From: an uncultured Bacilli bacterium
GTDB lineage: Bacteria > Bacillota_I > Bacilli_A > RF39 > UBA660
Assembly (NCBI GenBank): GCA_934095805.1
Contig: CAKOKV010000066.1
Coordinates: 1 to 5,650 of the forward strand
Direction: 5' to 3'
Length of the DNA: 5,650 nucleotides
The notes below the pieces were generated by a model. It had not been told where the DNA came from. It saw only the letters and a program-made list of their open reading frames with translations, and ran no database searches. How positions within the stretch are numbered: position 1 is the first letter of the stretch; the number at the start of each line of letters is the position of its first letter. The position numbers and the translations under genes are program-made. Of the stretch, positions 1-4,969 are shown one piece after another.

Positions 1-816
1 ACTATGACCTAATCTTTTTTGAATCAAATGCAAATCTAAATTTTTATTAAAAAGTAAACTAGCATGACTATGTCTAAACTGATGTAAAGTAATAGGCCTA
101 ATATTAGCAAGTTCACAAGCACGAAATTTATAACGATTTATTGTAGTAGGTGCTAAAGGTTTAATACCACCAAAAATATAATAATCATAAAGTCTGTCAT
201 TAAATTTAAAAGCATAATATCTTTTTAATTTTAACAAATCACGAATTAAAAACTTATCAAGATAAATATTTCTATAACTAGAAAACGTTTTAGGAGTACC
301 TACAGAACGATTACCATGTGAATCAATAGTTTTATCAATAACAACAAAATCATCTTTTAAATCACTAAATTTTAAAGCCATAGCCTCACCAGATCTAACA
401 CCAGTAAAAAATAAAAAAGTAAAAAATTGTTTATAAACATTATTATCAACAAATTTAATAAATCTTTTAAATTCAGCTAAAGTATAAAAATCAGATTTTT
501 TAGATTCATATTTTAACGGAAAAGAAGAAATATTATTAAAAATAGAATAATCAAATTTATAACGTTTAACACAAAAAGATAAAAAAGACTTAAACATAGA
601 AAGTAAACGTTTATTATAATTATTTGAAAAATTCTTTTTCAAAATAAAATCTTGCCAAGATTCAATATCAAATAAAGTGATATCAAACAAATCATAATTA
701 TCAAAATATGATAAAATATTAGCATTAAAATTGTATGTCAGACAATCAAAACTTTGTTTTTTTTGCTGTTTTGAAGCAAAGATTAAATAATTTTCATAAG
801 CCTCTTTAAAGCTCAT
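1..816 (-). CDS. int: Tyrosine recombinase / phage integrase (C-terminus cut off by window edge)
   Basis: Site-specific DNA recombinase expected to integrate and excise the phage genome through a covalent 3'-phosphotyrosine intermediate. I read 272 codons from ATG at 816, preceded by a good site (GAGAGGTGG, 821-829). The N-terminal part (about residues 1-105) looks like a SAM-like core-binding domain. The catalytic domain follows with the first Arg in TGVRSGEA (R141), a Lys in the beta-hairpin region, the HxxR box HQFRH (H245, R248), and the GH motif (H271) at the very edge. The nucleophilic Tyr should lie about ten residues further on, outside the window. About 290-300 residues in total would be normal for this family. 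It has its own near-consensus promoter and lies 88 nt after rep. Family assignment is secure; the attachment site is unknown. Confidence 0.95.
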   Translation of the reverse strand, partial: MSFKEAYENYLIFASKQQKKQSFDCLTYNFNANILSYFDNYDLFDITLFDIESWQDFILKKNFSNNYNKRLLSMFKSFLSFCVKRYKFDYSIFNNISSFPLKYESKKSDFYTLAEFKRFIKFVDNNVYKQFFTFLFFTGVRSGEAMALKFSDLKDDFVVIDKTIDSHGNRSVGTPKTFSSYRNIYLDKFLIRDLLKLKRYYAFKFNDRLYDYYIFGGIKPLAPTTINRYKFRACELANIRPITLHQFRHSHASLLFNKNLDLHLIQKRLGHS

Positions 817-837
817 ATAACCACCTCTCGGGCAATT

Positions 838-865
838 ATTATAACGATTTTTTAGTAAATGTCAA
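838..865 (-). promoter_or_regulatory. Near-consensus sigma-A promoter of the integrase
   Basis: On the minus strand the sequence reads TTGACA (865-860), a 16-bp spacer, then TATAAT (843-838). Both hexamers are perfect consensus and the spacer is 1 bp shorter than ideal. Transcription would begin near 831, giving a leader of only about 15 nt that consists mostly of the ribosome binding site. The integrase can therefore be made independently of rep. A repressor would probably be needed to hold such a promoter down, and none is visible in the window. Confidence 0.8.
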
Positions 866-904
866 ATTATCACCTACCTTAGATAACAAAATCATAACAA
901 AAAA

Positions 905-1522
905 TTATTTAATTTTCAATACATTAGAACCTAATTTAGACTGCTGAGAGTCAAGTTTATTTTGCTCTTGATAATAATGACGCTTAGAAGTAATATAAGT
1001 ATTTAAAAATAAAGTATGACTGCAACACACATTCCATAACTCACAAAACTGATTATTAAGTAAATAATCACATAACTCACTATATTCAAGAATATTTAAT
1101 TCGACAATAAAACTTTGAATTTGTTTCAATGCTTGAAAAACTTCAAAACTATTAAGTACATCAGACACATCAAAACCATTAAATAATTGTATATCAGAAT
1201 CATTATACTGATATTTTTCAGGATTATCTTTATGAGTAAAATAACGATAATAACCTCTTACTGATTCTAAAGGAATAGCAATAGGTTGATTTAATTCAGA
1301 CATAATAGAATTAACAGTCTTATCAGTTACAGGACCTGAAAAACTTAAAATAATATGATAATGTGCTTTTTTTAATTCATTACCATTAGAACCATTATCT
1401 TTATCTTTATCGTGTAAAGGACTTACTGCAAAAGATATACCTTTTAATTTTAATATTTCAATCCAATCTGCTGGAGCAGATTCAGGGTAAACAACAGCAC
1501 CCCAATTTCTTTTTTTTAACAT
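905..1522 (-). CDS. rep: Rolling-circle replication initiator, pMV158 RepB family (Rep_2)
   Basis: HUH endonuclease that nicks the double-strand origin and starts rolling-circle replication. It has 205 residues, against 210 for pMV158 RepB. Recognisable blocks are YPESAPADW (12-20), the metal-binding SPLHDKD (34-40), the HUH motif KKAHYH (51-56, metal ligands H54 and H56), PVTDK, and YYRYFTH with the likely catalytic Tyr Y94, in register with Y99 of RepB. A block QLFNGFD follows. The C-terminal part, which in RepB forms the hexamerisation domain, is divergent. The ATG at 1522 is chosen because GGAGG lies 7 nt before it; an upstream GTG at 1558 would place that site inside the gene. No CopG-type repressor gene precedes it, unlike pMV158. 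Its predicted nick site lies about 50 nt upstream on the same strand. Confidence 0.93.
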   Translation of the reverse strand: MLKKRNWGAVVYPESAPADWIEILKLKGISFAVSPLHDKDKDNGSNGNELKKAHYHIILSFSGPVTDKTVNSIMSELNQPIAIPLESVRGYYRYFTHKDNPEKYQYNDSDIQLFNGFDVSDVLNSFEVFQALKQIQSFIVELNILEYSELCDYLLNNQFCELWNVCCSHTLFLNTYITSKRHYYQEQNKLDSQQSKLGSNVLKIK

Positions 1523-1556
1523 TTTATAACCTCCAAAAATATTAATTTCACATTTC

Positions 1557-1593
1557 ACACCATTGGGGGGTCGTAGTACGCCCCCAATGGTGT
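1557..1593 (-). other. Double-strand (plus) origin of rolling-circle replication, with nick loop
   Basis: A perfect 13-bp stem (1557-1569 with 1581-1593) holds an 11-nt loop. On the minus strand the loop reads CGTACTACGAC and contains TACTACGA, the nick sequence known for pMV158-family plasmids (TACTACG^A). The C run flanking it (CCCCC) also resembles pMV158. The nick is predicted between G (1572) and A (1571) of the minus strand, leaving RepB bound to the 5' end of A and a 3'-OH that extends through rep and int. The displaced and presumably packaged strand is therefore the minus strand of this window, which has mRNA sense. The match to the initiator family downstream makes this assignment strong. 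Confidence 0.92.
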
Positions 1594-1611
1594 TTACATA
1601 ATTTTACATAA
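1593..1611 (-). repeat. Tandem 9-bp direct repeat beside the nick hairpin (possible Rep-binding iterons)
   Basis: TTTACATAA occurs at 1593-1601 and again at 1603-1611, a 10-bp period that puts both copies on the same face of the helix. On the minus strand each reads TTATGTAAA. They begin at the outer base of the nick hairpin, on the side away from rep. In pMV158 RepB binds direct repeats, but the main set lies downstream of the nick. Here the room downstream is only about 50 nt before rep starts. Binding by Rep is an inference from position and phasing; the copies could also overlap an unrecognised rep promoter. Confidence 0.5.
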
Positions 1612-1639
1612 ATACAAAGAAGTAAAGCAGAGATGTTAT

Positions 1640-1661
1640 TTAAGGGGCTAAGGCCCCTTAA
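1640..1661. other. Hairpin in the origin region (9-bp GC-rich stem, TAAG loop)
   Basis: A perfect inverted repeat: TTAAGGGGC (1640-1648) and GCCCCTTAA (1653-1661) around the 4-nt loop TAAG (CTTA on the minus strand). There is no T run after it in either direction, so it is not a classical terminator. It lies between the end of the virion genes and the nick site, where Ff phages carry the packaging signal and complementary-strand origin. It is a candidate for either role. Confidence 0.7.
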
Positions 1662-1664
1662 GAC

Positions 1665-1705
1665 GACATATCGTGTGTTTCCTTAAGGGAAACACAACGA
1701 ATGTC
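1665..1705. other. Long imperfect hairpin, candidate packaging signal or single-strand origin
   Basis: The arms pair in three blocks: GACAT (1665-1669) with ATGTC (1701-1705), TCGT (1671-1674) with ACGA (1697-1700), and GTGTTTCC (1675-1682) with GGAAACAC (1688-1695). This makes 17 pairs interrupted only by an unpaired A at 1670 and at 1696, with a 5-nt loop TTAAG. It lacks a T tract. A long hairpin between the last virion gene and the nick site is what the packaging signal of Ff phages looks like; a single-strand origin for complementary-strand synthesis is the other option. I could not find the TAGCGT box typical of plasmid ssoA. Confidence 0.6.
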
Positions 1706-1715
1706 TAACCCCGAT

Positions 1716-1739
1716 AAAAAATTCCTAAGGGAATTTTTT
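1716..1739. terminator. Bidirectional intrinsic terminator after the virion gene cassette
   Basis: AAAAAATTCC (1716-1725) pairs with GGAATTTTTT (1730-1739) around loop TAAG. The outer A/T tracts make it work in either direction; on the minus strand the stem runs out into TTTTTT. It lies about 40 nt after the stop of the 48-aa gene and should end the long virion transcript before the replication region. The core has few GC pairs, so termination may be partial. Confidence 0.65.
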
Positions 1740-1740
1740 T

Positions 1741-1762
1741 AATATATATTTAAATATATATT
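1741..1762. repeat. Perfect 22-bp AT-only palindrome
   Basis: Positions 1741-1762 consist only of A and T and are exactly self-complementary, with centre TTTAAA. It directly adjoins the terminator stem. It could extend the terminator structure, act as an easily melted element near the origin, or be a protein site. Its composition makes a chance origin less unlikely than for a GC-containing palindrome. Confidence 0.55.
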
Positions 1763-1768
1763 TTTTTT

Positions 1769-1781
1769 ACGCCTACGGCGT
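1769..1781. other. Short GC hairpin at the end of the virion cassette
   Basis: ACGCC (1769-1773) and GGCGT (1777-1781) enclose loop TAC, touching the stop codon of the 48-aa gene. It is one of few GC-rich spots here. On the minus strand it is followed by A rather than T residues, so it is not a normal terminator. It may protect the 3' end of the message. Confidence 0.4.
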
Positions 1782-1927
1782 TATTTCTTACTTCTAAATA
1801 AAGAGAACATACCACCAAATATAGCATTATAAAAAGCATAAAAACAAATAAAAATAATACCAATTACAATACCATCGTGAATAGGTTCGCCAGTAAGCAT
1901 ATTAGATACAATCTCTTCAATATTCAT
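1781..1927 (-). CDS. Small membrane protein, 48 aa, last gene of the virion cassette
   Basis: MNIEEIVSNM... has an acidic N-terminus, one hydrophobic segment (about residues 19-37, GIVIGIIFICFYAFYNAIF) and a basic tail ending FRSKK. This is the charge pattern of filamentous-phage coat and minor coat proteins that wait in the membrane for assembly. The ATG at 1927 shares its first base with the TAA of the gene before it (TAATG), and AAAGGAG lies at a good distance, so translation is coupled. It is too short for automatic callers. I do not recognise the family. A minor coat protein is likely from context; it could also be an assembly helper. Confidence 0.75.
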   Translation of the reverse strand: MNIEEIVSNMLTGEPIHDGIVIGIIFICFYAFYNAIFGGMFSLFRSKK

Positions 1928-2433
1928 TAAAAACTCCTTTCTTTTGTTACAAAAATAGCAAAAACAATACCAAGAATAACCATTAATAATTGAGTAGAAT
2001 AAGTTTTATAAGTATAATCTTCATATCTAGAAGAAGATACAGAAAAATTATGTTCTATATTACTAATAGCAATATAACTCAAATCTAAAATAGTAGATTC
2101 TTCGTGATAAGTATTATAAGAATAATAACCATAATATGAAGAATCATTATTTCTAATAGCAGATATTATTGTAGAATCACTAAAGATAATTCTATTATTT
2201 GATATAGAAATATCAGAAGAACTAATAAGATAATAATTATTATTACTTTGGAAAATGATATATTTTTTAGTAGTAAACGAATTATCTTGACTAATTGCCA
2301 TTGAAAGTAAATTATTTGCTTGTGTACTTTCAAATAAATCTTGCGTATTAGAGTAACTAGCCGCATTAACTTTTTCAATAAAAAAACCTCCTAATAAAAT
2401 AAATAAAAACATAACATAATATCTAAACTTCAT
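1927..2433 (-). CDS. Exported, C-terminally anchored protein (168 aa), likely minor virion protein
   Basis: Residues 1-24 form a signal peptide: basic start MKFRYY, hydrophobic core VMFLFILLGGFF, and a VNAAS cleavage region. The exported part is rich in Ser, Tyr and Asn. Residues 149-163 (LLMVILGIVFAIFVT) form one membrane segment, followed by a short charged tail KERSF. This N-out/C-in design is that of pIII-type end proteins of filamentous phages, here much smaller. The ATG at 2433 follows AGGTGG by 5 nt and overlaps the preceding stop as TAATG; a GTG three codons upstream lies within that binding site and is rejected. No cysteine and no known domain are visible. It may help form the virion tip or protect against superinfection. 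Confidence 0.85.
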   Translation of the reverse strand: MKFRYYVMFLFILLGGFFIEKVNAASYSNTQDLFESTQANNLLSMAISQDNSFTTKKYIIFQSNNNYYLISSSDISISNNRIIFSDSTIISAIRNNDSSYYGYYSYNTYHEESTILDLSYIAISNIEHNFSVSSSRYEDYTYKTYSTQLLMVILGIVFAIFVTKERSF

Positions 2434-2696
2434 TAAATCCACCTACTTTCACCTTGTTTAGAATTTTTAGAATCATCAGACTTTTTAACTCTTTCAGATT
2501 TTGAGCCAACATAATCAACCCCTTTAGCAATAGTTAAAACCACAGGAATAAGAATAGATAAAACTAAAATAGTTAAAATAACACGTAGCAAAGATGTACC
2601 ACCAAATGTAATAGAATCTAAAGTTTCAAAAGAAAATTTAAAAATATTAACAACTTGATTAATAAACCAAGACATAAAAGAACTTATATCTCTCAT
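2433..2696 (-). CDS. Small membrane protein (87 aa), virion or assembly protein
   Basis: A single clear membrane segment at about residues 36-57 (LLRVILTILVLSILIPVVLTI) follows an amphipathic N-terminal stretch. The C-terminal 30 residues are highly charged and hydrophilic (SKSERVKKSDDSKNSKQ). There is no signal peptide. The ATG at 2696 overlaps the TGA of the 79-aa gene as ATGA, and GGAGG lies 10 nt upstream inside that gene. Its own stop overlaps the next gene (TAATG). Position among pIII-like proteins suggests a pVI-like or similar minor component, but I recognise no family and the assignment is from context only. Confidence 0.82.
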   Translation of the reverse strand: MRDISSFMSWFINQVVNIFKFSFETLDSITFGGTSLLRVILTILVLSILIPVVLTIAKGVDYVGSKSERVKKSDDSKNSKQGESRWI

Positions 2697-2932
2697 TCAG
2701 ATTTACCTCCATTTCTACCAATAAGAAAATAAGCAATACTTATACAAATAGTAATAAGAGCAAATGCATGTAACCAAGTAGGAAATGTAAGAATTACATC
2801 AAAAGCCAAATCTACAATAGTAATTAAATATCGAAATACCATAGCAATAGTTTTGAAAAAACCCATAATAATATCAAATATCATTTTAATAATATTTATA
2901 AGAGTTTTAACACCATTAATCAAACCTTTCAA
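2693..2932 (-). CDS. Small hydrophobic membrane protein (79 aa), candidate pVI-like minor coat protein
   Basis: Residues 1-50 are a long amphipathic to hydrophobic stretch with spaced Lys residues (KGLINGVKTLINIIK), and residues about 53-72 are a strong membrane segment ending LIGR. The tail is NGGKSE. No signal peptide. The start is TTG at 2932: GGAAGGTG is well placed before it (2946-2939) and no in-frame ATG lies nearby. That binding site overlaps the last codons and TGA of the 290-aa gene, so the two are probably coupled. In Ff phages a hydrophobic pVI follows pIII directly; this gene holds the same position after the pIII-like gene. Function is inferred. Confidence 0.82.
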   Translation of the reverse strand: MKGLINGVKTLINIIKMIFDIIMGFFKTIAMVFRYLITIVDLAFDVILTFPTWLHAFALITICISIAYFLIGRNGGKSE

Positions 2933-2936
2933 AAAA

Positions 2937-3809
2937 TCACCTTCCTAAAGCAAGCTTAATAATACCAATAGATAAAATAGCAATAAATACAGAGAATACT
3001 AAAGAAGAACTTTGAAGAAAAGAAGTTAATGTATCCCAAACAAAAGATGATGCATTTTTATCTATACCAATATTAATATTAGACAAATCAGCCTGTTTAA
3101 CTTTATCAGTTAAAGAATCTTGTGCCTTATTATAATCATCATAATTAGAATCATCAGGTAATTCTTTATCTTTATCAGAAATATCAGAATCAATAATATT
3201 ATCTAGTTTATTGTTAATATTACTATTAGAATTAATAATTTGTTGCTGATTAAAAATATTTGAAATACTAGAATAATCTTGTTGATTAACCCAACTATCA
3301 AGACTAATTTTAAAATCAATTAAAGTAATTGAACTATAAGAATTATTATAAATAGTAAATGTAGAATTATTATAACTACCACCACCAGAATTTTTATAAT
3401 TTAAAAAATAGATAAAACCGCCATTATAACCACTATCAGGGTAATAACATTTATACCTAGACTTAATTAAAGAAATATCAGAAACGGCAGTATTATTACT
3501 ATAAATAGAAGTACCTACATTATCTGCACATAAAACTATTGAAACAAACCAAGGAGTACTAGGACTATATAAATTATCTGGATAACCTAAATAATTTACA
3601 TTAAAATTAAAATTACCAGAAGAAACACCAACATAATTATTATTAGTCAATTTAGAATTATTAATATAAAATGAAGAATCACCAACAGCAGCATTAACAA
3701 CACACAATTTAAAAAACCACAAAAAAAGAGTAATTAATAAAGCACAAAAAACTTTCTTAAAAACCTTTTTTAATTTATCAATATCTAAACTTAAAATAAA
3801 ATTATTCAT
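2937..3809 (-). CDS. pIII-like exported, membrane-anchored protein (290 aa), likely host-attachment protein
   Basis: The N-terminus has a basic region (KLKKVFKKV), a hydrophobic core (FCALLITLFLWFF) and a cleavage site near VNA-A (residues 40-41). The exported part (41-255) is rich in Asn, Ser and Tyr, with two cysteines (C94, C121) that might pair. A polar, acidic linker (about 185-240, with ISDKDKELPDD) follows. Residues 268-287 are a C-terminal membrane anchor ending ALGR. This is the layout of filamentous-phage pIII, which binds the host receptor and releases the particle from the membrane. The ATG at 3809 is chosen over an upstream start at 3848 because AAAGGTG lies 9 nt before it and the signal peptide then begins correctly. 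It starts 4 nt after zot. Sequence identity to known adhesins cannot be judged here. Confidence 0.87.
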   Translation of the reverse strand: MNNFILSLDIDKLKKVFKKVFCALLITLFLWFFKLCVVNAAVGDSSFYINNSKLTNNNYVGVSSGNFNFNVNYLGYPDNLYSPSTPWFVSIVLCADNVGTSIYSNNTAVSDISLIKSRYKCYYPDSGYNGGFIYFLNYKNSGGGSYNNSTFTIYNNSYSSITLIDFKISLDSWVNQQDYSSISNIFNQQQIINSNSNINNKLDNIIDSDISDKDKELPDDSNYDDYNKAQDSLTDKVKQADLSNINIGIDKNASSFVWDTLTSFLQSSSLVFSVFIAILSIGIIKLALGR

Positions 3810-3813
3810 AAAA

Positions 3814-4413
3814 TCACACCTTTCTAAAACTATCTTCAAATAAAACACGATTTTTTAAATGAAGTTCATCATGAGTATCAAATAATCTATAATAAAAAGG
3901 TCTAAATACCAATTTATAATTTGATACAAATATCGATTCTAAAAAATTACAAAATCTATAACCTAAAGTTAAATCACTTGTAAATTCATTAATATTAATA
4001 TTCCTATAAATCCTTTTAGCTGAAGTAAAACTTCTAAACAAAGGAATAACACTTTTAGACATATACCATAATTCACAAGTTAAATCACGAACTATCTTAT
4101 CTACTTTTTCAAAGTTCTGAGTAGCATAAATAATATCGCAACCTAAATGCCTATGAAGTATAAAAAAATCTCTCAAATCACGGGAAAATGACTTAAATTC
4201 ACGATTATCTGCGTCAATAGTAATTTCATCCCATAAAATTAAAGTATTTCTAAACATATATAATTCTAAATCTTCTTTAGTAATCTTTTTTACACCCTTA
4301 ATAACTAAATTAATAGTATAGATATGATCATATTTTCTTTTATTTTTAATATATTCTTTAACCAAAATTGTAGATTTACCACAACCAGGTACACCAAAAT
4401 AACACTTTATCAT
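3814..4413 (-). CDS. zot: Zot-family (pI-like) filamentous phage assembly ATPase, short form
   Basis: P-loop ATPase that drives assembly and extrusion of filamentous phages at the membrane. Walker A is GVPGCGKST (residues 7-15), Walker B is TLILWDEI (57-64, D62 E63), and a following block LHRHLGCDIIYATQ (86-99) is typical of the Zot domain. It has 199 residues, shorter than most Zot/pI proteins (commonly 300-450), and I see no convincing membrane segment after the ATPase domain: the most hydrophobic stretch (about 155-178) contains Glu, Lys and Arg. The extracytoplasmic domain is thus missing or supplied by another protein. The ATG at 4413 has GAGGAAG before it. A 36-aa membrane peptide gene ends 1 nt upstream. 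Family call is firm; the missing anchor is an inference by eye. Confidence 0.93.
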   Translation of the reverse strand: MIKCYFGVPGCGKSTILVKEYIKNKRKYDHIYTINLVIKGVKKITKEDLELYMFRNTLILWDEITIDADNREFKSFSRDLRDFFILHRHLGCDIIYATQNFEKVDKIVRDLTCELWYMSKSVIPLFRSFTSAKRIYRNININEFTSDLTLGYRFCNFLESIFVSNYKLVFRPFYYRLFDTHDELHLKNRVLFEDSFRKV

Positions 4414-4414
4414 A

Positions 4415-4525
4415 TTACTTCCTCATAATTAACAATTTAACACATAAACAAAGACCATAAAACGTACTTGCTAAAAACAACCATTTTGTAAAATAAAAAT
4501 CTAAAAAAATACTTAAATCTATCAT
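4415..4525 (-). CDS. 36-aa membrane peptide directly before zot
   Basis: MIDLSIFLDFYF... contains one hydrophobic stretch (about residues 14-33) and ends in MRK. The ATG at 4525 overlaps the TGA of the preceding gene (ATGA). Its stop lies 1 nt before the zot start, and the zot ribosome binding site (GAGGAAG) forms its last codons, so the three genes are probably translationally coupled. Its size and position resemble the pVII/pIX tip proteins of Ff phages (32-33 aa), or it could supply a membrane anchor for the short Zot. Its own binding site is weak (AAAAGAAG), fitting re-initiation. Too short to be sure it is expressed; the tight packing and lack of other coding in this stretch support it. 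Confidence 0.62.
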   Translation of the reverse strand: MIDLSIFLDFYFTKWLFLASTFYGLCLCVKLLIMRK

Positions 4526-4704
4526 TTAAGACCCAACTTCTTTTTATTTAAACATAAATAATAATATACAAGAACTTCTGCATTACTTCTATCTTTTTTA
4601 TTTTTAGCCTTAATCTCATTATAAACCTCAATAATAGGTCTATCTTTATTAGCTTTAATATAATTTTCAACAACAAGAGTATCAACAAATGTAAATTTTT
4701 TCAA
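4522..4704 (-). CDS. Small soluble protein of unknown function (60-63 aa)
   Basis: A charged, Lys-rich, mostly helical-looking protein without membrane segment or signal peptide; a central block reads RPIIEVYNEIKAKNKKDRSNAEV. I do not recognise it. It lies just after the terminator that follows the coat gene and is the first gene of the downstream cassette, overlapping the next gene by 4 nt (ATGA). The start is uncertain: GTG at 4713 lies only 2 nt after AAAGG, whereas TTG at 4704 lies 11 nt after it, so TTG is preferred. Either way the start is non-ATG, suggesting low expression. A role in DNA handling or assembly is possible given its basic charge, but unproven. Confidence 0.72.
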   Translation of the reverse strand: MKKFTFVDTLVVENYIKANKDRPIIEVYNEIKAKNKKDRSNAEVLVYYYLCLNKKKLGLK

Positions 4705-4723
4705 AATAACCACAACCTTTCTT

Positions 4724-4757
4724 AAATAAAAAAGAAGATAGTCTAAGGACTATCTTC
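4724..4757 (-). terminator. Strong intrinsic terminator overlapping the coat gene stop
   Basis: GAAGATAGTC (4734-4743) and GACTATCTTC (4748-4757) form a perfect 10-bp stem with loop TAAG (CTTA in the RNA). On the minus strand it runs into TTTTTTATTT. The coat gene stop codon (4752-4750) lies inside the stem. Ff phages likewise have a terminator directly after gene VIII, which makes the coat message abundant relative to the downstream genes. Read-through must supply the zot cassette, as I see no promoter between here and zot. Confidence 0.88.
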
Positions 4758-4923
4758 CAATTAAACGTCCCGCTAAACCAATTACTGCACCAACTACGAA
4801 AATACCAACAGGTAATAATAGTAGAGGTTGTGCAGAAATAGTAGTAACAAGACTTCCTACCCAAGTCATAATTTGAGTAAAAATTGTTCCAAGTGCTTCC
4901 AAACCAGTTTTAACTCCTTCCAT
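4750..4923 (-). CDS. Major coat protein candidate (57 aa)
   Basis: MEGVKTGLEA... has an N-terminal amphipathic segment with Glu residues, a Trp at 21, a hydrophobic helix (about residues 33-52, PLLLLPVGIFVVGAVIGLAG) and a basic end RLIGR that would contact the DNA. This is the layout of filamentous-phage major coat proteins (pVIII), here without an obvious cleaved signal peptide. Support for high expression: an ideal AAAGGAG site before ATG 4923, a codon and base composition clearly richer in G and C than its neighbours, and a strong terminator directly at its stop. It follows the 53-aa ssDNA-binding candidate as gene VIII follows gene V in Ff. Assignment is by architecture and context, not sequence match. 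Confidence 0.85.
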   Translation of the reverse strand: MEGVKTGLEALGTIFTQIMTWVGSLVTTISAQPLLLLPVGIFVVGAVIGLAGRLIGR

Positions 4924-4945
4924 TATTGCTCCTTTCTCGGAATTT

Positions 4946-4969
4946 ATAATTAATTTTAAAATTAATTAT
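4946..4969. repeat. Perfect 24-bp AT-only palindrome before the coat gene
   Basis: Positions 4946-4969 are all A/T and exactly self-complementary, centred on TTTTAAAA. It fills the space between the stop of the 53-aa gene (4971-4969) and the coat gene binding site (4935-4929). In RNA it would form a 5'-proximal stem just upstream of the coat gene, which could stabilise a processed coat message; as DNA it could be a protein site. Confidence 0.6.

Noticed and set aside
1523..1558. 12-residue N-terminal extension of Rep from a GTG at 1558
   Set aside because: The GGAGG site would be inside the gene, the extension starts in the stem of the nick hairpin, and RepB-family proteins align from the ATG at 1522.
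2166..2378. 70-aa open frame on the minus strand inside the 168-aa exported protein gene
   Set aside because: It overlaps the exported protein in another frame, has low-complexity Ile/Leu content and no supported start; it is a shadow of the real gene.
3810..3848. Upstream start for the pIII-like protein at 3848
   Set aside because: The signal peptide begins correctly only at 3809, which has its own AAAGGTG site; the longer form would overlap zot and lack a binding site.
4682..4864. 60-aa Cys/Trp/Ser-rich open frame across the coat gene terminator
   Set aside because: It is on the opposite strand or another frame of the coat gene and runs through the terminator stem; no binding site and an implausible composition.
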